This document shows, piece by piece, positions 1 through 6,534 of a stretch of 6,554 bases of DNA. A program made the position numbers and the translations under genes. This DNA is from Firmicutes bacterium UBA4981 (GTDB taxonomy: Bacteria > Bacillota > SHA-98 > UBA4971). The notes below the pieces were generated by a model, which saw only the letters and a list, made by a program, of their open reading frames with translations, made no database searches and was not told the origin of the DNA. Numbering within the stretch: the first letter of the stretch is position 1; each line of letters opens with the position of its first letter. The DNA lies in contig DGZL01000165.1 of NCBI GenBank assembly GCA_002398515.1, positions 25,032 to 31,585 of the forward strand, given 5' to 3'.

Positions 1-858
1 TTCATATTCTTCGGGATGGCGCTGGGAGATGCCGGATACGGGGTCATCCTGAGCATAGTGTGCTTGCTTCTGCTTAGGAAAATCAAGATGGCAGGGACCG
101 CGAAAAAGCTCTTCAAAATGATGGCAATATGCGGAGCTGCATGTGTGCTGGTGGGGGCTGTCACCGGTTCATGGTTCGGTGACCTTTTCGGTATAGCTCC
201 TATTTGGTTCAGTCCTTTGGACAATCCCCTGCTTATGCTCGGTGTGTCTTTTGCGCTTGGGCTCGTCCAGATCTATGTCGGTATAGGTATGAAACTCTAT
301 TACAATATCAGACAGGGTAATCTGAAGGAAGCGATATTTGATCAAGGCCTGTGGTATCCTTTCTTGACAGGATTCCTTCTATTGCTGGGCGGATCTGCTT
401 TGGGTAATCCCGCCATGAGTGAAGTTGGAAAATGGCTGGCTATAGTAGGCGCAGGCGGACTCATTGTTACCCAGGGGAGAGCGCATAAGAATATCATCAA
501 GAGATTAGGGACAGGAATCTTGAGCCTATATGACCTGACAGGTTACGTCAGCGACATACTGTCGTATTCGAGGCTGTTGGCTTTAGGGCTTGCTTCATCT
601 GTAATTGCGATGGTAGTTAACGATATGGCAAAACGTTTTCTCTCAATCCGGTTTGTCGGATGGATTCCCATGCTCATGATCCTCGTTATAGGGCACGTAT
701 TTAATCTGGCGATCAACGTAATCGGCTCGTACGTACACTCCAGTAGATTGCAGTACGTAGAGTTCTATGGGAAGTTCTTCGAAGGCGGAGGCAGAAGATT
801 CAGGCCTTTTAATAAGAAGACAAAGTACATTGAGATTGTGGAGGAAGGGGAGGCATAG
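1..858 (+). CDS. ntpI: V/A-type ATPase subunit I (a-like stator membrane subunit), 5'-truncated by window edge
   Basis: C-terminal 285 residues of the stator membrane subunit that forms the ion half-channels next to the K ring. The frame is open from base 1 (FIFFG before the first Met), so the cytoplasmic N-terminal domain and the true start lie upstream; the family is usually about 600-700 residues. Seen: about seven hydrophobic segments (fragment residues roughly 1-25, 36-60, 77-98, 117-135, 143-158, 185-206, 219-247), the family motif LGDAGYG near residue 8, and TGSWFGDLFG near 55. Two conserved arginines are present: R191 in SYSRLLALGLA and R249 in HSSRLQYVEFYGKFF. They correspond to the transport arginines R735/R799 of yeast Vph1 and, as I recall, R573/R629 of E. 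hirae NtpI. The tail GGGRRFRPF is typical of the family. The K gene starts six bases after the stop. The family call is secure; the symbol follows Enterococcus usage. Confidence 0.96.
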   Translation, partial: FIFFGMALGDAGYGVILSIVCLLLLRKIKMAGTAKKLFKMMAICGAACVLVGAVTGSWFGDLFGIAPIWFSPLDNPLLMLGVSFALGLVQIYVGIGMKLYYNIRQGNLKEAIFDQGLWYPFLTGFLLLLGGSALGNPAMSEVGKWLAIVGAGGLIVTQGRAHKNIIKRLGTGILSLYDLTGYVSDILSYSRLLALGLASSVIAMVVNDMAKRFLSIRFVGWIPMLMILVIGHVFNLAINVIGSYVHSSRLQYVEFYGKFFEGGGRRFRPFNKKTKYIEIVEEGEA

Positions 859-864
859 AAAGAT

Positions 865-1359
865 ATGTCAATCACAGTAGGAATGGTCTTGGGGTTTTTT
901 GCAGTTGCTGTAGCATTTATCCTTCCGGGGATCGGATCATCAATCGGCGTGGCTTTGGTAGGCTCTGCAGGATCCGGGGTGGTAACAGAAGACCCTGACA
1001 AATTCGGACAAGTTCTTCTTTTACAGGTTATCCCGGGTACCCAGGGTATATACGGAGCGCTTACAGGATTCTTGCTCATGATGAAAATGGGGGTCTTCAG
1101 CGGAAATCTCATTAGACTGACTACTTCTGAAGGTTGGCTTGCAATCGCAGCAGCCATGCCTATTGCGTTAGTCGGGCTTCTTTCAGCTGTCTACCAGGGT
1201 AAGGTAGCAGCTGCAGGCCTCGGCGTAGTTGCGAAGCGTCCTGAAGAGCTTGGAAAGCCTTTGGTCTTTGCGGCTATGGTTGAGACTTACGCAGTGTTAG
1301 CATTCCTTGCAACTCTGCTTCTGGTGCTCTTTGGTATCGAATTCGGAGGAGTGGCATAA
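865..1359 (+). CDS. ntpK: V/A-type ATPase subunit K (rotor-ring proteolipid, double hairpin)
   Basis: Ion-carrying c-ring subunit of the membrane sector, 164 residues. It has four hydrophobic helices (about 5-38, 48-76, 91-121, 130-157) arranged as two homologous hairpins, the fused 16-kDa form seen in Enterococcus NtpK (156 aa) rather than the 8-kDa single hairpin. E140 in AAMVETYAVL is the ion-binding carboxylate. The aligned site in hairpin 1 is G58, so each protomer carries one ion. The residues matching the E. hirae Na+ ligands (L61, T64, Q65, Q110, E139) are I56, T59, Q60, Q111 and E140, and the nearby tyrosine of PGTQGLYG is kept as Y63. Na+ coupling is inferred from this. The ATG is preceded by GGGGAGG (847-853), which lies inside the end of subunit I, 11 bases upstream. 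The stop codon directly abuts the ATG of E. Proline P21 sits in helix 1 before GIGS. Confidence 0.97.
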   Translation: MSITVGMVLGFFAVAVAFILPGIGSSIGVALVGSAGSGVVTEDPDKFGQVLLLQVIPGTQGIYGALTGFLLMMKMGVFSGNLIRLTTSEGWLAIAAAMPIALVGLLSAVYQGKVAAAGLGVVAKRPEELGKPLVFAAMVETYAVLAFLATLLLVLFGIEFGGVA

Positions 1360-1959
1360 ATGGACGCGCTGGAGAAGATGAAGGAGGCTATCCTTCAAGA
1401 AGCGCAATTGAAGGCTGATGAGGTTGTAGAAGCTGCTACACGTGACGCAGAAAAGATTCTCCAAGAAGCGCGGGCAGAAGCTGCGAGGAAGCGTGAAGAG
1501 AAGTTGGCTGAAGCTGGAGAGAAAGCCCAAGAGAACGTAAGACGTGTCAGCACTTTGGCTGACCTAGATGCCAGACGGCAGTTGCTTGCGGCAAAAGAGG
1601 AACTGATTGAGGAAGCATTCTCTTGCGCCAAGAGGCGGCTTGCGTCTCTTGAACCTGAGGTGTATAAACACTATCTGAAGCAGGCCTTATTTGACGCCGC
1701 AGGTGACACCGGCGGAGACGTTATCATGTTAGAACGAGACCGGTTGACAATCGGTGAAGAAATAGTAGTAGAAGTCAATGCCGAACTTGATAAGGCAAGC
1801 CGCAAAGGCAGGGTTCGGTTAGCTGATACTTCAGGAGATTTCATCGGAGGCTTTGTCCTGAGCTCAGGAAAAGTTGAAGTCAATTGCACTTTCGACGCTA
1901 TCCTGGCCAGAGAATATGAAGCACTGCTAATTGATGTAGCAGGAATTCTCTTTAGCTGA
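1360..1959 (+). CDS. ntpE: V/A-type ATPase subunit E (peripheral stalk)
   Basis: Peripheral-stalk subunit of 199 residues, which pairs with a G/H-type subunit to hold the A3B3 head against rotation. Residues about 1-95 are rich in Ala, Glu, Lys and Arg with regular charge spacing and no proline, as expected for the long right-handed coiled coil. They include ADLDARRQLLAAKEELIEEAF, a typical E-subunit stretch. Residues about 100-199 form the globular head-binding domain with the family motif GGFVLSSGKVEVNCTFDA. Length is normal for the family (about 185-205). The ATG follows the K stop with no gap (TAAATG) and has GGAGGA at 1345-1350 inside the K gene, 9 bases upstream. The partner subunit gene (ntpF-like, G/H) is not in this window; in Enterococcus it lies upstream of I. 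E is followed by a 28-base gap before C. Not an F-type b subunit: it lacks a membrane anchor. Confidence 0.95.
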   Translation: MDALEKMKEAILQEAQLKADEVVEAATRDAEKILQEARAEAARKREEKLAEAGEKAQENVRRVSTLADLDARRQLLAAKEELIEEAFSCAKRRLASLEPEVYKHYLKQALFDAAGDTGGDVIMLERDRLTIGEEIVVEVNAELDKASRKGRVRLADTSGDFIGGFVLSSGKVEVNCTFDAILAREYEALLIDVAGILFS

Positions 1960-1975
1960 GAAGACTCTTGCGTCC

Positions 1976-1984
1976 GGAGGTGAT
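1976..1984 (+). promoter_or_regulatory. Strong Shine-Dalgarno that fixes the TTG start of subunit C
   Basis: GGAGGTGAT is fully complementary to the usual bacterial 16S rRNA 3' end and lies in the 28-base E-C gap. GGAGG ends 7 bases before TTG at 1988, the ideal spacing. The ATG at 1983 overlaps it, is too close to be used efficiently and opens only a three-codon frame (ATG AAT TGC TAG). The site therefore supports TTG as the start. Confidence 0.88.
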
Positions 1985-1987
1985 GAA

Positions 1988-2995
1988 TTGCTAGGACTTG
2001 AGGAAAAGTATGCATATGCTGTAGGCCGAACGCGGACTGTTGAGGCCGGGCTTCTGGATCGCGCGACAATAGAGCGAATGATTGACGCTTCCGATGTCCA
2101 CAGCGCTTTTAAGGTGCTGGAGGAAGCCGGGTATGCCCATGTTGACAGTCCCGCGAAGGATCTCTTACCTATAGATGAGATTCTGGAACAAGAGGAATCA
2201 AAGCTGCTTCGCTTTATCAAAGAGACCAGTCCCGATGAGAGACTTTCGGAACTTGTCACCTTGCGGCATGATTACCATAACCTGAAAGTCATGCTGAAAG
2301 CAAAGATTTACAATGTTTCGCCTGCCATCGCCATGTCTCATCTTGGGTCTCTCAGTATAGAAGCGATCAGCAAGGCAGTGGATGGCGAGACGCGGGAATT
2401 GCCCGCTGAGTTTGCGTCGGCAATAGAAAAGGCTGAAGCTGTTCATTCTCTGCGTCCTTCCCCTGAAGTCATTGATATCGTGATTGACAGGGTTATGCAT
2501 GAGACCTTACTGGATTTGGCGCAAGTTATCGGAATTCCATTCTTAACTGAGCAAGTACAGAGGGAGATAGACTTTCTCAATCTCTCGATATGTCTAAGAG
2601 CCAGGAAGATGAAAAGGGACAAATGGCTCGTGGATCATGCCTTCGTGGCAGGTGGCAATGTAGATCATGTGAAGCTCAGCCATGCTTACGAAGACGAGTC
2701 CGCTGATGCGCTAATGGATGTTTTGTCCGGAACAGGATATGAGTTCATTGCCAGACGCGGATTGAAACTGGTTGAGGAAGGAGAATCGCTTTCTGAGATA
2801 GAGCGATTCTTTGAAGAAGCAGTAAGTCGGTCAATCCGGCAGGCCAGATACGTTCCATTAGGCCCCGAGCCACTCATCGGGTATATCCTTGCTAAACAGC
2901 AGGAGCTTAGAGTTGCTCGATTGGTGATTGCCGGCAAGGCAGCCGGGGTGTCCAGGGATAGCATGAGGGAAAGGCTACGTGATGCCTATGTATAA
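1988..2995 (+). CDS. ntpC: V/A-type ATPase subunit C (d-like central-stalk socket)
   Basis: Funnel-shaped cytoplasmic subunit (vATP-synt_AC39 family) that links the D-F shaft to the K ring. 335 residues, normal for the family. Seen: N-terminal YAYAVGRTRTVEAGLLDRATIERMI (residues 8-32), LRHDYHNLKVMLKAK (92-106), QREIDFLNLSICLRARKM (191-208), AGGNVDH (221-227), and the C-terminal GPEPLIGYILAKQQELRVARL (292-312) ending RERLRDAYV. These occur in the order expected for the three-fold repeated helical lobes. No membrane segment. TTG is chosen as the start because of the ideally spaced GGAGGTGAT and because the reading frame from it matches where homologues begin. The last codons overlap the start of F by 14 bases. 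KQQE near residue 303 replaces the more usual KE-x-E, a mild change. The name d or AtpC is used in other nomenclatures; not F-type C (epsilon). Confidence 0.95.
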   Translation: MLGLEEKYAYAVGRTRTVEAGLLDRATIERMIDASDVHSAFKVLEEAGYAHVDSPAKDLLPIDEILEQEESKLLRFIKETSPDERLSELVTLRHDYHNLKVMLKAKIYNVSPAIAMSHLGSLSIEAISKAVDGETRELPAEFASAIEKAEAVHSLRPSPEVIDIVIDRVMHETLLDLAQVIGIPFLTEQVQREIDFLNLSICLRARKMKRDKWLVDHAFVAGGNVDHVKLSHAYEDESADALMDVLSGTGYEFIARRGLKLVEEGESLSEIERFFEEAVSRSIRQARYVPLGPEPLIGYILAKQQELRVARLVIAGKAAGVSRDSMRERLRDAYV

Positions 2996-3311
2996 GATGG
3001 CGGTAGTTGGTGAGGAAGAAGCTGTCTTGGGATTTCGTTCCCTTGGAGCCGACATATTTACCCTAAGTGGACCCCAAGAAGGCGAGAAGATTATGGCTGC
3101 GCTTAAAAGGAGTATGTACGGGGTGGTTTTCCTCACTGAACGGGCAGCAAAGATATTGCCTGAACTCGTAGAGGCGTTTGAAGATCAGCCCCTTCCTGCA
3201 GTGGCAATAATTCCGGGAATTGAAGGTTCGATAGGGCTTGCCCGGACGCGGATGAAGAAGATCGTGGAAAAGGCTGTCGGCGCCGACATCTTATTCCAGG
3301 AGAGAGGGTAG
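2982..3311 (+). CDS. ntpG: V/A-type ATPase subunit F (central stalk; called NtpG in Enterococcus)
   Basis: Small soluble central-stalk subunit that binds D and rotates with it; 109 residues from this start, normal for the family (about 100-110). Seen: MYKMAVVGEEEAVLGFRSLG (residues 3-22), the standard N-terminal strand-loop-helix, a central YGVVFLTE (46-53), PAVAIIPG (72-79), and the C-terminal helix MKKIVEKAVGADI (91-103). The fold is an alternating alpha/beta Rossmann-like domain without nucleotide-binding residues. The start is uncertain: in-frame candidates are GTG 2979, ATG 2982, ATG 2988 and ATG 2997. ATG 2982 has AAGG (2971-2974) 7 bases upstream; ATG 2988 gives the MYK start common in homologues. 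Either way the gene overlaps the end of C, suggesting translational coupling. A starts 8 bases after the stop. 'F' in the A/V naming equals NtpG in Enterococcus. Confidence 0.93.
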   Translation: MPMYKMAVVGEEEAVLGFRSLGADIFTLSGPQEGEKIMAALKRSMYGVVFLTERAAKILPELVEAFEDQPLPAVAIIPGIEGSIGLARTRMKKIVEKAVGADILFQERG

Positions 3312-3319
3312 GAGCTAGT

Positions 3320-5095
3320 ATGGATGAAGGAAGGATTGTAAAGGTCTCAGGGCCTTTGGTCATAGCGGAAGGAATGGGCAACGCAAGAATGTACGACGTG
3401 GTGCGGGTGAGCGATAAGAGGCTCATCGGCGAAATCATAGAAATGCACGGCGACAGGGCGTCAATCCAGGTTTATGAAGAGACTGCCGGCCTCGGACCCG
3501 GCGAACCGGTTTACACTACCGGTGAGGCTCTTTCCGTAGAGCTGGCGCCTGGCCTGATAGAGGCGATATACGACGGAATTCAGAGGCCTCTTGACAAGAT
3601 TAAGGATCGTGTCGGTGACCGCATTGAACGCGGAATCGAGTTGCCCGGTATAGACCACGAGCGTAAGTGGCATTTTGAGCCAAAAGTGAATCCCGGGGAT
3701 TCTGTAAAACCCGGGGATATCCTTGGTATAGTACAAGAGACAACAGTTGTCGAGCACAGGATAATGGTTCCCTATGGTATCACAGGCACGGTTCGAGATA
3801 TCAAAGTGGGCGAGTTCACGGTTGTGGACGTGGTGGCAACGGTTGAGACAGCAGATGGTTTAAGAGATATTACGATGCTGACCCGCTGGCCGGTTCGTCG
3901 AGGGAGGCCCTATGCGGAGAAGCTCCCTCCATGTGCACCGCTTGTCACCGGACAGCGTATCATAGACATGTTCTTCCCGGTAGCTAAAGGCGGAGCCGCC
4001 TGCGTGCCCGGCCCGTTCGGCAGCGGCAAAACAGTTGTCCAGCATCAGCTGGCAAGGTGGGCTGACTCAGACATCATCGTTTATGTCGGCTGCGGGGAGC
4101 GTGGGAACGAGATGACTGAGGTGCTCATGGATTTTCCGGAGCTCATTGACCCACATACAGGTGAGCCTCTTATGAAGCGAACAACACTTGTGGCAAATAC
4201 TTCAGACATGCCTGTGGCAGCTCGTGAGGCTTCAATCTACACCGGAATTACTATAGCTGAGTATTTCCGCGATATGGGTTATAATGTAGCTCTTATGGCG
4301 GACTCAACTTCCAGGTGGGCTGAGGCGCTTCGTGAGATTTCGGGACGACTCGAGGAAATGCCCGGTGAAGAGGGTTACCCTGCATATCTCGGTTCCAGGA
4401 TAGCCGAATTCTATGAGCGTGCAGGACGTGTCAAGTGTCTCGGGGCTGATGGGAGAGAAGGCACATTAACTGCTATCGGAGCTGTGTCTCCTCCAGGCGG
4501 GGACCTGTCGGAGCCTGTTGCTCAGGCCACACTGAGAGTGGCGAAGGTATTCTGGGGCTTGGATTCAACCTTGGCTGCAAGGCGTCATTTCCCTGCAATT
4601 AACTGGCTGATTAGCTATTCGCTCTATCTCGATCGCCTGGAGGAACAGATCTCCAAGACAGTTGCAGCTGACTTTGGAGATCTGCGAAAGGAAGCCATGC
4701 AACTCTTGCAGGAAGAGGCGGAGCTCGAGGAAATCGTCAGACTTGTCGGTATAGATGCCTTATCTATTAAAGATAGGTTGTCACTGGAGACCTCAAAATC
4801 CATACGTGAGGACTTCCTGCACCAAAACGCGTACCACGAGGTAGATACGTATACGTCTCTACCCAAGCAGAGGCTTATGCTCAAGGCTATTCTCGACTTC
4901 CACCATTCTGCTCTAGATGCGGTAGAAGCAGGTGTTGAGTTTGACGCTATCATGAAGCTCGAAGTCCGTAACACCATAGCCAGGATGAAGTATGTTCCTG
5001 AACACGAAGAGGAAAGATTAAGCAGTGTATTTCAGCAGATAAAGGCTGCGTTTATCGGCCTGACCCAGGCAGTGGGGGGTGAGGAAGTTGCTTAA
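3320..5095 (+). CDS. ntpA: V/A-type ATPase catalytic subunit A
   Basis: Catalytic subunit; three copies alternate with B and carry ATP hydrolysis or synthesis. 591 residues, full length (family about 575-600). Seen in order: N-terminal beta-barrel (1-70, VKVSGPLVIAEGM); the bulge insert that sets V/A-type A apart from F-type beta (about 115-190, including GDILGIVQETTVVEHRIMVP); PLVTGQRIIDMFFPVAKGG (207-225); Walker A GPFGSGKT (231-238) with K237 and T238; the catalytic glutamate and its neighbour in GERGNEM (E260, R261); Walker B region ALMADSTSRWAEALRE (324-339, D328); EEMPGEEGYPAYLGSR (345-360); SPPGGDLSEPV (390-400); and the C-terminal helical domain (about 430-591). All key residues are intact. 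The P-loop carries Ser235 where yeast has the redox-sensitive Cys. AGGAG at 3310-3314 is 5 bases before the ATG. It overlaps B by 8 bases (TTG start of B). The direction of catalysis in vivo cannot be read from sequence. Confidence 0.98.
   Translation: MDEGRIVKVSGPLVIAEGMGNARMYDVVRVSDKRLIGEIIEMHGDRASIQVYEETAGLGPGEPVYTTGEALSVELAPGLIEAIYDGIQRPLDKIKDRVGDRIERGIELPGIDHERKWHFEPKVNPGDSVKPGDILGIVQETTVVEHRIMVPYGITGTVRDIKVGEFTVVDVVATVETADGLRDITMLTRWPVRRGRPYAEKLPPCAPLVTGQRIIDMFFPVAKGGAACVPGPFGSGKTVVQHQLARWADSDIIVYVGCGERGNEMTEVLMDFPELIDPHTGEPLMKRTTLVANTSDMPVAAREASIYTGITIAEYFRDMGYNVALMADSTSRWAEALREISGRLEEMPGEEGYPAYLGSRIAEFYERAGRVKCLGADGREGTLTAIGAVSPPGGDLSEPVAQATLRVAKVFWGLDSTLAARRHFPAINWLISYSLYLDRLEEQISKTVAADFGDLRKEAMQLLQEEAELEEIVRLVGIDALSIKDRLSLETSKSIREDFLHQNAYHEVDTYTSLPKQRLMLKAILDFHHSALDAVEAGVEFDAIMKLEVRNTIARMKYVPEHEEERLSSVFQQIKAAFIGLTQAVGGEEVA
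5075..5082 (+). promoter_or_regulatory. Shine-Dalgarno that favours the TTG 5088 start of subunit B
   Basis: GGGGGTGA, inside the end of the A gene, matches GGAGGTGA except for one G in place of A, which can still form a G-U pair. Its core ends 8 bases before TTG 5088, close to the arrangement before subunit C. The alternative GTG at 5079 lies within the site itself and has no spaced Shine-Dalgarno of its own. Confidence 0.6.
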
Positions 5096-6470
5096 AGAAT
5101 ATAGAACAGTCTCTGAAGTCGCCGGCCCACTCATGGTGGTGGAGCAAGTTGAAGGCGTCAAGTACGGTGAACTGGTAGAAATTGAAGTCTCTAAAGATGA
5201 GATCAGACGAGGCAGGGTACTTGAAGCAGATGGTTCAAAGGCGTTAGTCCAGCTCTTCGAAGGGTCAGCAGGCCTGAATCTCGCCACGGCAAAAGTGAGA
5301 TTCCTCGGTCGAGGCATAGAGCTTGGCGTGTCCATGGACATGTTGGGCCGTGTTTTTGACGGATTCGGCAGGCCACGGGACGGCGGCCCTCAGATTATCC
5401 CTGAGAAGAGGGTAGACATCAACGGAAACCCCATAAATCCCTATGCCAGGGACTATCCTTCAGAGTTTATACAGACAGGAATTTCTGCGATAGACGGGTT
5501 GAATACCCTTGTAAGGGGCCAGAAACTTCCTATCTTCTCAGGCTCCGGACTTCCCCATGCTGCTCTTGCTGCTCAAATAGCAAGGCAGGCAAGGGTTCTA
5601 GGCACAGAGGAAAAGTTCAGCGTTGTATTTGGCGCCATGGGTATCACGTTTGAGGAAGCGGACTATTTTATCTCAGACTTCAGACGGACAGGCGCCATTG
5701 AACGTGCCGTGCTTTTTGTCAACCTTGCTGACGACCCGGCTATTGAAAGGATATCCACTCCAAGAATGGCTCTCACTGCCGCGGAATACCTGGCATTTGA
5801 AAAAGACATGCATGTGCTCGTTATCCTTACTGACATAACCAACTATGCAGAGGCACTCAGGGAAGTTTCCGCAGCGCGAATGGAAGTGCCCGGTCGTCGT
5901 GGATATCCGGGATATATGTATACAGACCTTGCCAGTATGTATGAGAGGGCAGGGCGTATCAAGGGAAAGAAAGGGTCTATAACTCAGATTCCTATTCTCA
6001 CTATGCCTGAGGATGACAAGACCCATCCCATAGTGGACTTGACAGGCTACATTACAGAGGGTCAAATACTGCTCGCCCGGGAACTGCATCGTAAAGGCAT
6101 ATATCCGCCTATAGACGTTTTGCCGTCCTTGTCCAGGCTGAAAGACAAGGGAATCGGTGAGGGAAAGACCAGAGAGGATCATGCTGATACCATGAACCAG
6201 CTTTACGCTGCCTATGCCAGAGGGAAAGACGCAAAAGAACTTGCGGCAATTCTCGGTGAGGCTGCCCTTTCTGAAGATGATAAGAAGTTCTCTAAGTTCT
6301 CCGACGAGTTTGAGACGAGATATGTAAATCAAGGCCACGAAGAGAACAGGACCATAGAGCAGACACTTGATCTAGGCTGGGAACTCTTGACGCTTCTACC
6401 TGTTAGAGAGCTGAAGAGGATCCGCGAGGAGTACATCGAGAAGTACCTGCCTGACACGCGTCCGGCGTAA
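5088..6470 (+). CDS. ntpB: V/A-type ATPase regulatory subunit B
   Basis: Non-catalytic head subunit that alternates with A and completes its active site. 460 residues from TTG 5088 (463 from GTG 5079), normal for the family. TTG is preferred: it gives MLKEYRTVSEVAGPLMVVE, matching the E. hirae start MIKEYRT, and it has a spaced Shine-Dalgarno. Seen: beta-barrel (about 1-75), FIQTGISAIDGLNTLVRGQK (127-146), a degenerate P-loop FSGSGLPHAALAAQIARQA (150-168) lacking the GKT of A, ILTDITNYAEALREVSAAR (246-264), VPGRRGYPGYMYTDLASMYERAGR (267-290), and PSLSRLKDKG (346-355) with the arginine finger R350 that reaches into the A active site. The number equals R350 of E. hirae NtpB. The C-terminal helical domain ends LPVRELKRIREEYIEKYLP. 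It overlaps A by 8 bases (17 if GTG is used). The TAA stop overlaps an ATG (TAATG). D begins 64 bases later. Confidence 0.97.
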   Translation: MLKEYRTVSEVAGPLMVVEQVEGVKYGELVEIEVSKDEIRRGRVLEADGSKALVQLFEGSAGLNLATAKVRFLGRGIELGVSMDMLGRVFDGFGRPRDGGPQIIPEKRVDINGNPINPYARDYPSEFIQTGISAIDGLNTLVRGQKLPIFSGSGLPHAALAAQIARQARVLGTEEKFSVVFGAMGITFEEADYFISDFRRTGAIERAVLFVNLADDPAIERISTPRMALTAAEYLAFEKDMHVLVILTDITNYAEALREVSAARMEVPGRRGYPGYMYTDLASMYERAGRIKGKKGSITQIPILTMPEDDKTHPIVDLTGYITEGQILLARELHRKGIYPPIDVLPSLSRLKDKGIGEGKTREDHADTMNQLYAAYARGKDAKELAAILGEAALSEDDKKFSKFSDEFETRYVNQGHEENRTIEQTLDLGWELLTLLPVRELKRIREEYIEKYLPDTRPA

Positions 6471-6534
6471 TGAAAAGGCGTATTAAGAGTGGGTACAGCC
6501 CGATGCAGGAGGGAGGCTTAGCTCTAGAGCGGCT
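6471..6534 (+). other. B-D intergenic gap with distant double Shine-Dalgarno and small predicted hairpin
   Basis: The only sizeable gap in the window. It holds GGAGGGAGG (6508-6516), whose last G is 18 bases from the likely D start at 6535, too far for direct use. Between them TAGCT (6519-6523) can pair with GGCTA (6531-6535), with one G-U pair and a 7-base loop, and GCTCTAGAGC (6521-6530) is a 10-base palindrome. Folding would shorten the effective spacing but would also pair the A of the ATG. No terminator-like hairpin with a U tract is present, so transcription probably continues into D. Confidence 0.4.

Noticed and set aside
765..1157. Minus-strand open frame of 130 codons across the I-K junction
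   Set aside because: It is antisense to two well-supported genes, has no recognisable domain, and its Pro/Ser/Thr-rich composition mirrors the Gly/Ala-rich K sequence.
1297..2259. Several minus-strand frames of 77-132 codons opposite E and C
   Set aside because: Serine/alanine-rich translations such as ASSISSSFAAS are the expected reverse reading of Glu/Ala-rich coiled-coil codons; none has a plausible start context or a family match.
3693..3717. Short direct repeat CCCGGGGAT spaced by about seven bases in subunit A
   Set aside because: It encodes the repeated Pro-Gly-Asp of the normal bulge domain (NPGDSVKPGDIL), a usual feature of A subunits rather than a DNA-level signal.
5074..5079. Run of six G at the A-B junction as a possible programmed frameshift making an A-B fusion
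   Set aside because: A and B are complete separate proteins with normal ends, and no slippery heptamer followed by a structure was seen. The run is better explained as part of the B ribosome binding site.
5623..5838. Plus-strand 71-codon frame inside subunit B
   Set aside because: It is out of frame with the conserved B nucleotide-binding domain and has no Shine-Dalgarno or recognisable product.
5673..6338. A 221-codon open frame on the minus strand opposite subunit B
   Set aside because: It lies wholly within a strongly conserved B gene, shows no family motifs, and its composition (many Ser, Cys, His and Leu in irregular order) is that of a reverse-strand shadow.
6464..6484. Imperfect direct repeat GGCGTAAT / GGCGTATT at the B stop
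   Set aside because: It is only six to seven matching bases, with no inverted partner or insertion-site context; best read as chance.
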